A stretch of 64,000 bases of DNA from CAVRUD01 sp963849635 (lineage in GTDB: Bacteria > Chloroflexota > Chloroflexia > Thermomicrobiales > UBA6265), in NCBI GenBank assembly GCA_963849635.1, contig CAWKIA010000030.1, positions 124,001 through 188,000 on the forward strand. Reading direction: 5' to 3'. This document shows positions 17,888 to 27,540 of this stretch, one piece after another (within the stretch, counting starts at the first letter, position 1; the number at the start of each line of letters is the position of its first letter). A program made the position numbers and the translations under genes. The notes under the pieces are model-generated. The model saw nothing but the letters and a program-made list of their open reading frames with translations. It searched no databases and was not told the origin of the DNA.

Positions 17888-18883
17888 TCATCCGAGCGCC
17901 GGCACAACCTCCCGAGCCAGCAAGTCGATCGTTTCCCGATCGCTCGCGTCGAGCTGCACCACGAAGTACTGCACCCCCGCTGCCGCCAGGGCGCGGTAGT
18001 AGGAGATCGCCCGTTCCGGCGTCGCCGCCAGCACGAACTGATTCCCTGCCCGCCGCGTGCGCGGGTGCGTCGAGCGCTCCGGGTCCAACCTGGCGAGCTT
18101 GGCCGCCGCCTCGGCCTCGGTCGGGGCAAGCATCAGGTAGAGCGTCATGTGGGTTCGCAGAATCTCGTTCTCGGGGCGTCCCAATTCGGCGCAGTGCCGC
18201 GCGAGGGCGTCGAACTTTCGCCGCACGTCCGCCGCCCGTTCGGAGTCGGTAACGCTCGGCTCGCGCGGAAGCTGGTCCTCGCGCAGGTTGCAGGCATCGG
18301 CAAAGCGGGCGACTTGCTGCAAGGTCACCTGGGTCCCCCCACCGCCGATCATGATCGGCGGACGGGGCCGCTGCAGGGGCGGCGGTTGAATCCGGATCGC
18401 CTCGGTCGTGAAGTGGGCGCCCCCAAACGAGAACGGCTTCTCCCCCCAGGCGCCGTGCACGATCCGCACGGCTTCCTCCATCGCCGCCAGCCGCTCCCGG
18501 GCTGGCGGGAACGCCATGCCAAACGCGGCGAACTCCGGCTCATCGTTGCCCGCGCCAACGCCAAGAACGACCCGTCCATCGCTCAGATTGTCGAGATCGG
18601 CCGCCAGCCGGGCGAGGTGGGCGGGGTGGCGATACCGGACGCAGTTCACCGCCGATCCCAGCCTGATCCGCTCAGTCCGCATTGCCAGTGCGGTCAGCGC
18701 GATCCATGGGTCGACATGAAAGGCGGGGTGATCGAAGACGAGACAGGCGTCGAACCCCAACCGTTCGATCTCGACGCCGATCTCGACGAACGCCCGCAGC
18801 GCCCCGGGCTCCTCCGGCACGATCAACTGCACCGCCCACCGCAACCCACCGTCCGCCTCCGCCACCCAGGGATGCCGCCCCAC
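17888..18883 (-). CDS. LLM-class (luciferase-like) F420-dependent oxidoreductase
   Basis: About 331 residues from GTG 18883, which has AAGGGGG five bases upstream. TIM-barrel luciferase-like features: RWAVQLIVPEEPG, GFDACLVFDHPAFHVDPW, ERIRLGSAVNCVRYRHPAHL, DNLSDGRVVLGVGAGNDEPE, PPIMIGGGG and VARFADACNL. These enzymes use F420 or FMN to oxidise or reduce small molecules; the substrate is unknown. It is in frame with the preceding hydrolase without an intervening stop, so a read-through fusion is possible. A second LLM protein is at 50377. Confidence 0.85.
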   Translation of the reverse strand: MGRHPWVAEADGGLRWAVQLIVPEEPGALRAFVEIGVEIERLGFDACLVFDHPAFHVDPWIALTALAMRTERIRLGSAVNCVRYRHPAHLARLAADLDNLSDGRVVLGVGAGNDEPEFAAFGMAFPPARERLAAMEEAVRIVHGAWGEKPFSFGGAHFTTEAIRIQPPPLQRPRPPIMIGGGGTQVTLQQVARFADACNLREDQLPREPSVTDSERAADVRRKFDALARHCAELGRPENEILRTHMTLYLMLAPTEAEAAAKLARLDPERSTHPRTRRAGNQFVLAATPERAISYYRALAAAGVQYFVVQLDASDRETIDLLAREVVPALG

Positions 18884-19862
18884 GAGTTCCCCCTTTCTTC
18901 GCGGCACTACAGCCGTTCCCTGCAGGAACTCGACAACCTCTGCCCGCATCGCGACCGTCTCGACATGACCCGTCGCGTAGCGCGATAGGCGCCAGGCACT
19001 CGGTGCCCCAGCCGCCGCATAGACCTCGCGCAGGGCGGCATCGATCCTGTCCAGCCCGGCGGGCGGCGTCAGTCGGTCGTAGATCCCCGCCAGACTGAGG
19101 TGCGGACGCGGCGCGATCAGGGCGTTGATCTCGGCGGTCGAGAATCGCGTTCGCAGGCCCGGGACGTAGTAGTAGAGGCCGTGCTCTTCCAGACCCCGGG
19201 ACTCGACCAGCGCGTCGAAATCGGTCAGGCAGCACAGATCGACGCAGACCGCGATCCTCGGATCCAGCGCCGCCACCCACCACGCCATCGTGCTGCCCAT
19301 CGACATCCCGAGCGTCCCGACCCGAGCCGGATCAATCTTCCGGCCGCTCCATCAGATAGTCGAGTGCCCGCAAGCTGTCATAGACCATCATTCCCCACAT
19401 CACCTGGCCCGACCACAGCGACTCGCGGAAGATCTCCCCCTCGGTCTTCCCTCGCCGCTCGCCGAAGGCCCAGTGGTCGACACAGAGCGCGGCATAGCCG
19501 AGCCCCGACAGCACCTCGGCATACGGAGGCTGCTGGAGTGCCGGGCGCCCAACGAGGAGTTCGTCCTTACCGAGCACGTAGTCACCGCCGTGTGCGTGGT
19601 TGTAGAGGATCGCCGGAACCCGGCCCAACTGGTTCCTGGGCCGGACGAAGTACGCCGGCACGCGTTCGCTCTCGTTCAGATCGAGGTCCAGGACTTCAAG
19701 GGTGTATCCGGCGCGTTCTTCCACGGCGACGACCCGGGCCGAGATCGGCCGATCGCGTGCCGGCAGATCACCCAGCAGGCCATAGAGTTCGCTCCGTCGC
19801 TCCGCGGCCATGCGCGCCGCATCGTCCCCTCGTTCCGATCCAGGTCCGGCCACCCTGCCCAT
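18884..19862 (-). pseudogene. Alpha/beta hydrolase (acetyl-xylan-esterase/dienelactone type), frameshifted
   Basis: Two frames form one hydrolase. The first half is MGRVAGPGSERG...VPAYFVRPRNQLGRVPAILYNHAHGG...GYAALCVDHWAFGERRG...YDSLRALDYLMERPED. The second half is DPARVGTLGMSMGSTMAWWV (nucleophile GMSMGS), AALDPRIAV, SLAGIYDRLTPPAG (Asp) and RYATGHVET (His). The break is one base near 19330. ATG 19862 is preceded by AAGGAGGA almost at contact; other starts are possible. The end runs without a stop into the LLM frame at 18883. The active-site set is complete, so this was or is a working enzyme if the frameshift is an error. Confidence 0.75.
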
Positions 19863-19951
19863 TCCTCCTTCACCCCATACGCCATCACAGCCTATGCTGA
19901 TTCCAGCATTGTCGTCCGTGCCTCGCAACCGCTCCGCTTAGCAGGATATCC

Positions 19952-21220
19952 ATGGCCCAGGCATCCAACCGACTTCCATCCTCGCCGCCCAACGCGCCTT
20001 CGCAGCCACCTACCCAACAGGCGGGGCCGGCCGGGTCGGATAGTCGAGTCTCCGAGAAGCGGACCGTTCCCTGGCCGGCGATCATCATCGCCGCCGTCAC
20101 CCTGATCCCGGCCTTCATCGGCGCCATCTACCAGTTCAATAACAACAACAATGCTGACAACGGCAGCACCGATGCCGTCGGACTCGTCGCCTGGCGCTAC
20201 ACCGGCGTCAAGCAGGCCGTCACTGCCCCACCGGCGGTCACCGCGGACGGGGGGATCGTCTACATGGCCCCGGCCGACGGCGAAGGCATCGTGGCCGTCG
20301 ATACAGAGACCAATCGCCTTCGCTGGGCGGCCCCGCTCGGCGGCGCCTCCGCCGGACCGGTCGTCGCCGGTGATCTCGTCTATGTCGCCAACCTGACCGG
20401 TATCCTGTTCGCGGTCGATCCCCGCAGCGGCGTCGAGCGCTGGCGCGCCACGGCCGGCGGCACCTACGAGGCCGCGCCGGCTATCGTCGACGGCACCCTT
20501 TACATCGGCAACCGTGACAGCCATCTCTACGCCCTTGACGCCGTTACCGGCCAGGAGCGCTGGCGGGTCAACACGGGCGACTGGGTCGATACCACCCCGG
20601 CGGTCGCCAATGGCGTCGTCTACGTCGCCAATAACGCGGGAACGCTTTTCGCACTCGACGCGGCCACAGGTCAGGAGCGCTGGCGCCTGAGCCTGGGGCC
20701 TGCCGGGACAGTCCATTCCCCGGCGGCCTCTGAGGATCTGGGCATCGTCGCCACGGTCGGGGCGGATGGCATCCTGCGCGTCGTCGACGCCGCCACCGGG
20801 GAGGAGCGCTGGACTTTCGGGCCCGATCCCGCGTCCGGCGACAACGAGAGTGAGATCGCCGCTCGCACCCTGGCGGGCGCGCCGGCCATTGCCCACGGCC
20901 TCGTCTTCGCCGGCACCGCCGATGCCCGGCTGCTCGCCTTCGACGCCGCCACCGGCGAGGAGCGCTGGCATAGTGTCGGCAGCACCCTCTCGCCCGGTTA
21001 CGCCCCCGTGGTCGCCGGCGACACCGTCTACGTCCTCCACGCCGAAACCGGGTTGTTCGCCTTCGCCGCCACCGACGGCGCCCCCCGCTGGATCTTCGAG
21101 GCCGAGACCCTGGGCGAGGCCTTCTCTCCCCTCGTCGTCGCCCCTGCCGGAGATCGTGTCTACTTTGGTTCCGACCGCGGCATCCTCCGCGCAATCGAAC
21201 CGCCGGACCTGGACAGCTAA
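19952..21220 (+). CDS. Membrane-anchored PQQ-like beta-propeller protein
   Basis: 422 residues. A Pro/Ser-rich cytoplasmic N-terminus and one membrane segment (PAIIIAAVTLIPAFIGAIY, about residues 42-60) precede an outside propeller of PQQ-type repeats, each with xxYVxxxxGxLFALDxxTGxERWR (at least seven blades). The arrangement is BamB-like, but such propellers also occur as substrate-binding or scaffolding proteins. There is no quinoprotein dehydrogenase active site, so enzymatic activity is unlikely. It diverges from the hydrolase across an 89-bp space. Confidence 0.88.
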   Translation: MAQASNRLPSSPPNAPSQPPTQQAGPAGSDSRVSEKRTVPWPAIIIAAVTLIPAFIGAIYQFNNNNNADNGSTDAVGLVAWRYTGVKQAVTAPPAVTADGGIVYMAPADGEGIVAVDTETNRLRWAAPLGGASAGPVVAGDLVYVANLTGILFAVDPRSGVERWRATAGGTYEAAPAIVDGTLYIGNRDSHLYALDAVTGQERWRVNTGDWVDTTPAVANGVVYVANNAGTLFALDAATGQERWRLSLGPAGTVHSPAASEDLGIVATVGADGILRVVDAATGEERWTFGPDPASGDNESEIAARTLAGAPAIAHGLVFAGTADARLLAFDAATGEERWHSVGSTLSPGYAPVVAGDTVYVLHAETGLFAFAATDGAPRWIFEAETLGEAFSPLVVAPAGDRVYFGSDRGILRAIEPPDLDS

Positions 21221-21622
21221 GGGCCACCTCGCGGTTGTCATCGCCGGTGCCGCGGCGGCGGCGTTCCCCGAGGAATCATCCGTCGTCGCCCTCGCGCCAG
21301 TTTCCAATCCTGCCTTCGGTCTGCCCGCGATTGCCCGCGCCTTCGGGTTCGCGCGATAGAGGTCCCACGATATCTGGCCGCTGGCCGCATCGATGCTGCC
21401 GCCGCCGCACAGCGTCTCCGACTTTCCTGAGCACGTACGCAATTCGTCACACGCAACCTACGTGATTCCGCTTAGGTCTCTCCAACCCATGCATGTCGAA
21501 ACGCGCGATTCGACCGATGCGCAGCGGCGGCGGCGCGCGCAGGATGGCTCTATTCCGCAGGGGATCGATGTTCACCCCTGGCGGACCGGTTCGCGGGGAC
21601 TACCCCGAACGGAGAAGAGCCA
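21221..21622. other. Intergenic space, nothing recognised
   Basis: About 400 bp between the propeller gene and the SnoaL-cupin gene. No credible coding frame, hairpin with U-tract, or repeat shared with the rest of the window was found. Confidence 0.5.
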
Positions 21623-22886
21623 ATGCGCCGCCCGATCGCTCCCATCGCCTGCATCCTCGCCCTCGTGACCGGCGCCTGGTTCGGCCAGGCTTACACCTTT
21701 TTCGCGCCGGCCAACTCGATCTCGGCCGCCGACACGAATAACACCGCCGCCGAAGCCGCCGTCTGGCGCTTCTACGACGCGATCGACCTCCTCCTGCGCA
21801 CGGCAGACGAATCGGCCCTGCGCGCCGTCATCGCCCCGGACTTCGTCGAGCACGTCGATCAGCCCGGCACCCTGTCGGGGCGGGACGGGCTGGTGCGCTA
21901 CCTCGCCTCCCTGCGAGAAACCTATCCTACCCTCCGCCTCACCCCGCAGGACGTGGTCGCAGAGGGGGACAGGGTCGTCGCCCGCCTCGCCCCGGTGGAC
22001 ATGGCCGGCGGCGCGATCCTGGGCATCCCCCTTGCCGGCAAGGAGCCCTGGCCCCGCGTCGACATGCTTCGCGTCCAGGGCGGCCAGATCGTCGAGCGCT
22101 GGGGCGACCCTACCGGCTACGCGCCGGCCACCGACCTGTTCTCGGAAACCCTGATCCTTTCGCACCACGGCGATTTGATCCCGATACTGCGGCGCGTCAC
22201 CATCGCGCCGGGTGCGAGCAACGCCTCGTACTCCGCGACCGGGCCGGCCATCATCTCGATCGAAGAGGGCGACCTCGAGGTCAGCACCGCCAGCGACGAA
22301 CGCTCCTCGTCCACCTACTTGCTCGCGAACGGTCGGGCGAAGCGACTCACGGCCGGAAACACTTTTCCCGTCGCGGACGGCGTCGACTATCGCCGTCGCC
22401 AATCGGACGGCGGCGCCAGCCGTCTTCCTCGTCCTCTCGCTGGATCAACCGGTGCCGGACAACCTCCGAACCCACGCAGTCGATATCAGCACCAGCACCG
22501 AGGGCACCGCGGTCGAGAATGTCGCCGGTGGGTCGGCCATTTCGGTTCAAGACCTCGCTGGGAACACGGTCACCACGACGAACCCCGGCCTCCTGTCGAT
22601 CGAACTGGCACAGATTACTCTGGCGCCAGGGGCACGGCTGGCACCCCATACCGTGGCCGGCGTGGAGATCGTGGTCGTCGAAGCTGGAACCGCCACGGCA
22701 ACCATAGAAGGCGGCCCCGTCTCCGCCTGGCTCAAGAACTCCGAGAGCTACTCGGTCGTCTCCGAGCGCACCGCGCAACTCCCGGCAGAATTCAGCCTGA
22801 CGGCATCGAACGGCGCCACCACGGCCTACGCCAACGAGACCGCCGAGCCGGCCACCCTTCTCCTCCTCACCCTGACACCCGAGTAG
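21623..22886 (+). pseudogene. Exported SnoaL-like plus double-cupin protein, copy 1 (one frameshift)
   Basis: The N-terminal hydrophobic segment (IAPIACILALVTGAWFGQAY) is a signal or anchor. Then comes a SnoaL-like domain (VWRFYDAIDLLLRTADESAL, FVEHVDQPGTLSGRDGLVRY), followed by two cupin-like barrels with VTIAPGASNASYSA and ITLAPGARLAPHTVAGVEIV. One extra base near 22388 breaks the frame; deleting it gives VADGVDIAVANRT, matching VADGFTFTFANRT in the paralogue at 26248-27477. 1264 - 1 is divisible by three (420 residues). The substrate is unknown. Cupin metal ligands are not obvious. Confidence 0.8.
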
Positions 22887-23069
22887 CCATGCACCACGGC
22901 TGACGGCCCGGCGCTTCCAGCCAGCGACGGAGCGTGGATTGCCGCCGCGAGCATCCCACGCCTCGGCGCGGCAATTCTCGCTGAATTGCTGGTCGAAACG
23001 GCTTCGCCTGTCCAGATGTCGCGTTTGGCACGCTATCATGGCGCTGATCCTCCATAGGGGTTCATCGTC

Positions 23070-25391
23070 ATGCACACATCGGCACCTCGCCTTGACCTGT
23101 TGCCCGTTCCGCGGCCGCGCACGCCCCTCGTCGGGAGGCGGGATGAGGTCGCGGCCGTGCTCTCACTGCTGAATCGGGACGATGTACCGCTCGTCACCCT
23201 GCTCGGCCCCGGCGGCGTCGGTAAGACTCGGCTCGCCCTTGCCGTCGCCCACTCGGCCGGGGAGACCTTCCCGGACGGCGTCGTCTTCGTCCCGCTCGCG
23301 TCGATCGACGACCCCGCGCTCGTCCTCCCGGCCATCGCCCGCGCCCTCGGCGTGGGCGAGAGCAGCACCCGTCCCCTGCCAGAACAGCTCACGACCTGGC
23401 TCGGTGGCCGCAGCCTATTGCTCGTGCTGGACAATGTCGAACAGGTCGTCGCCGTGGCGCCGCACCTGGCTCACCTCCTCGTGCATTGCCCGGGGCTGAA
23501 AATCCTTGCCACTAGCCGCGTCGTTCTCCGCGTCACCGGCGAACACCACGTTCCCTGTCTCGCCGTTGCGCTTCCCCGATCCCAACGATCTGCCTCCCCT
23601 GCCCGATCTCGCCGCTACCGATGCCTTTGCCCTCTTCGTTCAGCAGGCCCGGGCGTCGGTCCCGGATTCTCCCTCACGGCGGCCAATGCGCCCGTCGTCG
23701 CCAAGATCTGTGCACGGCTCGACGGCCTCCCCCTCGCCATCGAACTGGCCACCGCCCGGCTGCGCATCCTCTCGCCCGAGGCACTCTTGGCCCGCCTCGA
23801 CGACCGCCTACGCCTCCTCACCGGCGGCGCCCGTGACCAACCTACCCGCCTCCAAACCATGCGGGGCGCTATCGCTTGGAGTTACGACCTCCTCACCGAT
23901 GAGGAGCAAATCCTTTTCCGCCGTTTCGCGGTCTTCGCCGGCAGCTTCACCCTCGACGCGGCTGTGGCTGTCGCCGGGAGCGACGACGTCGACACCGTCG
24001 ACACGCTCGCCGCCCTCGTCGACCAGAGCCTCGTTCAGCGCATCGCGCAGCCGGACGGCACTCCCCACTTTGGACTCCTCGAAACGATCCGGGAGTTCGG
24101 GGGAGAACGACTTGCCGCGAGCGGCGAGACGGAGGCCGTACGCGCGCGCCACGCCGCCTACTACCTGGCACTTGCGGAACAGGCGGACCAGGCACCCAAC
24201 ACTCCAACGAAAGACGACGCTTTCCGGGAACTCGACGCTGCGCTGCCCAATCTGCGTGCCGCACTGGAGTGGGCGGAGGTGCGGGACGATCCCGAGACCC
24301 TGGTGCGGCTGGTAATTGCCCTCTTCTGGTATTGGGACGCGCGGTGTGCCTGGACTGAGGGCGGGAGCACGATGGAGCGGTCGATTGTCGCAACCGTCCA
24401 GATTCGTCCTCAGCTGCGCGGCCTCCGCGCAATGCTCCTCGTCCTTACGGCACAGAACTCAATCTGGCGAGGGCAACTGGCCCGTGCGGCGACCCTGCTT
24501 GACGAAGGAGATGCACTCGCGGTCGAGACCAAGTATGAGCCGGCCATTGCCAGATCCAGACTGGTACTCGGCCAGTTCTCTATTTGGAGTGGCGACGTCG
24601 ACATCGCCGCAGCCTACCTGACTGATGCACTGAACCGTGCGAGATCACTGGGCAAGGCGCAAGAGCACTTTGAAGCACTTTACCTTCTTGGGTACGTTGC
24701 GACGCTCCGCCAAGACCGAGAAACGGCTACTAGATTTTTCACCGATGCCCTCGCGGCGGCCCGAGCAGGTGGATGGAGTGTGCCGATCGCCTATGCGGTG
24801 GAGGCGCTCGGCACGTGCGCCCGCGAAGAAGGCGACCTGCGGCGAGCGGCATCCCTGTTTGCAGAGGCGCTGACAATGAGCAAGGATCCGGGCACCGCGA
24901 CCAATTGCCTCAATAGCCTGGGCTACGTCGCCGCCGTCACCGGCCGAGCGGAACAGGCGGCCCGCCTGTTCGGAGCGGCCGCGTCAACCTGGGAACGAAT
25001 CGGGGGCGGCACACGCGCGGACCACGAGCAAGCTCGCCTCGATGAGTCCGTCGCCCAAGCCCGTGCACGACTGACCGCGGACGCCTTCGCTGCCGCCTGG
25101 GCCGCGGGCCGCGACCTCGCGCTGAGTGATGCCACCGTCGAAGCCCTGACCGTAGCGCTTGAGGTCACATCGGCGCCCGCGACCACGTCGGATCCACCAT
25201 CCGGCCTCACCCCGCGCGAGATCGAGGTCCTGCGTCTCTTGGCCGAGGGCCATTCAGACCGCGAGATCGCCGCCGAACTTCTCGTCAGCCGCAACACCGC
25301 CGCCAACCACGTTGCCAACATCCTTGGCAAGCTCGGCGTCCCCTCACGTGCTGCCGCCGCCGCATACGCCGTCCGTCACGGCCTCGCCTAG
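23070..25391 (+). CDS. STAND ATPase regulator with LuxR HTH (contains a 35-residue out-of-frame patch)
   Basis: 773 residues. TPLVGRRDEVAAV precedes Walker A GPGGVGKT (residues 46-53). Then come LLLVLDNVEQ, LKILATSRVVL, LDGLPLAIELATARL, RAIAWSYDLL-type motifs, a TPR-like middle and a C-terminal LuxR HTH (GLTPREIEVLRLLAEGHSDR...NTAANHVANILGKLGV). It should sense a ligand with the TPR region and activate transcription in an ATP-dependent way. Between about 23555 and 23670 the frame is shifted: the expected PVSPLRFPDPNDLPPLPDL...FALFVQQARASVP is readable in another frame. An added base and a later lost base cancel out, leaving the ORF open. It lies between the two SnoaL-cupin paralogues. Confidence 0.88.
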   Translation: MHTSAPRLDLLPVPRPRTPLVGRRDEVAAVLSLLNRDDVPLVTLLGPGGVGKTRLALAVAHSAGETFPDGVVFVPLASIDDPALVLPAIARALGVGESSTRPLPEQLTTWLGGRSLLLVLDNVEQVVAVAPHLAHLLVHCPGLKILATSRVVLRVTGEHHVPCLAVALPRSQRSASPARSRRYRCLCPLRSAGPGVGPGFSLTAANAPVVAKICARLDGLPLAIELATARLRILSPEALLARLDDRLRLLTGGARDQPTRLQTMRGAIAWSYDLLTDEEQILFRRFAVFAGSFTLDAAVAVAGSDDVDTVDTLAALVDQSLVQRIAQPDGTPHFGLLETIREFGGERLAASGETEAVRARHAAYYLALAEQADQAPNTPTKDDAFRELDAALPNLRAALEWAEVRDDPETLVRLVIALFWYWDARCAWTEGGSTMERSIVATVQIRPQLRGLRAMLLVLTAQNSIWRGQLARAATLLDEGDALAVETKYEPAIARSRLVLGQFSIWSGDVDIAAAYLTDALNRARSLGKAQEHFEALYLLGYVATLRQDRETATRFFTDALAAARAGGWSVPIAYAVEALGTCAREEGDLRRAASLFAEALTMSKDPGTATNCLNSLGYVAAVTGRAEQAARLFGAAASTWERIGGGTRADHEQARLDESVAQARARLTADAFAAAWAAGRDLALSDATVEALTVALEVTSAPATTSDPPSGLTPREIEVLRLLAEGHSDREIAAELLVSRNTAANHVANILGKLGVPSRAAAAAYAVRHGLA

Positions 25392-25427
25392 GACACCCGG
25401 CCTGAACCTGGACCGCATCCTCGACTC

Positions 25428-25497
25428 CTCTCGGATGGGCCGTTTCGGCGCCACCTGGGCTGACAGCCCGGGCACGCCACCATGGCCCGTCCGAGAG
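25428..25497 (+). terminator. Nested stem-loop after the STAND regulator
   Basis: Outer arms CTCTCGGATGGGCC (25428-25441) and GGCCCGTCCGAGAG (25484-25497) pair at 13 of 14 positions. Inside is a second hairpin, TGGGCT-GAC-AGCCCG. It starts 37 bp after the stop codon. No U-tract. Termination is likely but unproven. The rest of 25392-25690 shows no gene. Confidence 0.5.
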
Positions 25498-25690
25498 ATC
25501 GATTAGACAAATTCACTATTGGATGGAGAGCGCGCACTAATCCAAATCCCCTATTTGAATCATGCGTCTCGTGACAGTTGCGCCTAGGGTGGTTCCACGG
25601 AGTTGCGTGACTGCTCGCTGCTCCGAGTGATCTCGGACATCACGACCGTGTTCCGGTTCGTGGTGCGGCCGAGCCCCGTGGAGTACGCCG

Positions 25691-26218
25691 ATGCCCGAAC
25701 TCAGGACCTGTGCGTGCGGATGCGGGACGCCGGTCGCGCGCTCGTTTGCCCGCGGCCACAACCGGATCGGCCACTACCCATCAGTCGACGCCCGGCTGGA
25801 CGAGCGGATCGACCGCTCCGGTGGCCCGGACGCGTGCTGGCCCTGGCAAGGACAGGTCACTGACCGGGGATACGGCCGCATGGCCGTCCGCGGTCGTCTC
25901 TTGATGGCCCATCGCCTGATGTACGAGCGCGTCCGCGGACCGGTGCCGCCAGGCACATGTGTGTGGCACCGGTGTGAAACCCCCGGCTGCTGCAACCCGG
26001 AGCACCTCGAGATCGGTGCCCCTGGAGATGAGTTCCTGGGTGCCAGGACGCGAGGGGAGGCCCACTCCCGCGCCAGGCTGACCGAGGCCGCCGTGCGGGA
26101 GATCCGGCAGCGGTACCTGGCAGGTGAGCGCGCTGCGGCGCTCGCGCAGGCGTTTGGCGTGAGTCGCACGGCGATTACCGACATCGTCCACCGCCGGCGG
26201 TGGCGACACGTCGAGTAG
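25691..26218 (+). CDS. Free-standing HNH endonuclease with C-terminal HTH
   Basis: 175 residues. A short zinc-knuckle-like start (CACGCGTPVARSFARGHN) is followed by a phage/homing-type HNH domain: ACWPWQGQVTDRGYGRM, AHRLMYERVRGPVPPGTCVW, HRCETPGCCNPEHLEIG, with His93, Asn102 and His105 plus zinc cysteines 90, 95, 100 and 101. The C-terminus (ARLTEAAVREIRQRYLAGER...GVSRTAITDIVHRRRW) is a DNA-binding HTH as seen in homing nucleases. It is not inside an intron or intein here. It probably nicks or cuts a specific site and moves as a selfish gene. Confidence 0.88.
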   Translation: MPELRTCACGCGTPVARSFARGHNRIGHYPSVDARLDERIDRSGGPDACWPWQGQVTDRGYGRMAVRGRLLMAHRLMYERVRGPVPPGTCVWHRCETPGCCNPEHLEIGAPGDEFLGARTRGEAHSRARLTEAAVREIRQRYLAGERAAALAQAFGVSRTAITDIVHRRRWRHVE

Positions 26219-26247
26219 GTCCCAGCGTGTCGCTCAGAGGATCTCGC

Positions 26248-27477
26248 ATGCCTAAGCCCGTCGGGTCACTCACCATCGCCCTTGCCCTCATCACCGGCGC
26301 CTGGTTCGGTCAGGCGTATACCTTCTTCGCCCCGATCAATCCGATCCAGACCGAAGACACGGCGATCAAGGCCACGGTGAATAGCGTCTGGCGCTTCTAC
26401 GACGCTATCGACATCCTCCTGCGCACGGCGGACGCATCGGCCCTCCACGACGTTCTTGCCCCGGACTTCGTCGACCATGTCGACGAACCCGGGACCCCAT
26501 CGGATCGGGACGGCTTGGTAAGCTATCTCGCCTCCCTGCGTGATACCCACCCATCGTTCCGCCTTGCCCCCCAGGACATCGTCGCTCAGGGCGATCGGGT
26601 CGTCGCCCGTCTTACCCTCACCGGAGCGGGTGGTGGAACGATCCTGGGCGTTCCCCTCGCCGGCAAGGAGCCCTGGCCCCGGGTTGACATGGTCCGCGTC
26701 CACGAGGGTCGCATCGCCGAGCGCTGGGGCGATCCCATCGGTTACGCTCCGTCGAACAGGCTCTTTTCGGAAACACTGACCTTCTCCCACCACGGCGATC
26801 TGATCCCGATGCTGCGGCGCGTCACCGTCGCGCCGGAAGCGAGCGCCGTCTCCTTCACCTGGTTGGGCCCCGCCATCATCTCGATCGAGTCGGGTGGCCT
26901 CGAGGTCACTGCCGCCACACGGGTTACGTCCACGTTCGAACCCGCCTTCGCGAGCCTTCAGCCGAAGACGCTCAAAGCTGGCGACTCGTTCCCCGTCGCG
27001 GACGGCTTCACCTTCACGTTCGCCAATCGAACAGCGTCTACGGCCGTCTTCCTCGTCCTCACGCTGGTCCCTCCAGGACCAGCAGGCGTGCCCATCATTC
27101 CCGACGGCGCCGATACCGCCGATGAGGCCATCACGATCCAGGATCTGGCCGGTAACACGGCGATCATGGCAAATCCTGGCCACCTCTCGCTCAACCTGGC
27201 GAGGGTCACCCTGGCGCCGGGCGCACGGCTGGGTCTCCACCCGGTGGCCGGCCTCGAGATCGTGGTCATCGACGCCGGAACCGGCACGGCGACCATCGTA
27301 GGGCCAATGGTCTCCGCCTGGTTGCGGGATACAAAGGAGCGCTCCATCGCGGCCGAGGACTCGGTACTACTCTTACAAGGCTATAGCCTCACGGTGTCGA
27401 AAGGTGCTTCCACGGCCTACGCTAACGAGACCGCCCAACCGACTACCCTCCTCCTCCTCACCGTGACATCCGGATAG
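26248..27477 (+). CDS. Exported SnoaL-like plus double-cupin protein, copy 2
   Basis: About 409 residues from ATG 26248 (AGAGGA upstream). Intact paralogue of 21623-22886: signal/anchor VGSLTIALALITGAWFGQAY, SnoaL-like domain (VWRFYDAIDILLRTADASAL, FVDHVDEPGT, YLASLRDTHPSFRLAPQD), then two cupin-like barrels (RRVTVAPEASAVSFTWLGPA and VTLAPGARLGLHPVAGLEIV). Likely located outside the membrane; the SnoaL fold often binds small hydrophobic molecules. The two copies flank a STAND regulator and an HNH gene, so a duplication with later insertions is likely. Confidence 0.85.
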   Translation: MPKPVGSLTIALALITGAWFGQAYTFFAPINPIQTEDTAIKATVNSVWRFYDAIDILLRTADASALHDVLAPDFVDHVDEPGTPSDRDGLVSYLASLRDTHPSFRLAPQDIVAQGDRVVARLTLTGAGGGTILGVPLAGKEPWPRVDMVRVHEGRIAERWGDPIGYAPSNRLFSETLTFSHHGDLIPMLRRVTVAPEASAVSFTWLGPAIISIESGGLEVTAATRVTSTFEPAFASLQPKTLKAGDSFPVADGFTFTFANRTASTAVFLVLTLVPPGPAGVPIIPDGADTADEAITIQDLAGNTAIMANPGHLSLNLARVTLAPGARLGLHPVAGLEIVVIDAGTGTATIVGPMVSAWLRDTKERSIAAEDSVLLLQGYSLTVSKGASTAYANETAQPTTLLLLTVTSG

Positions 27478-27540
27478 GTTCAATTCGCGGGTGACAAGGG
27501 GGCTTTACGTCTCGGTCGCCTCCATCCATCGCCTCGCCAA

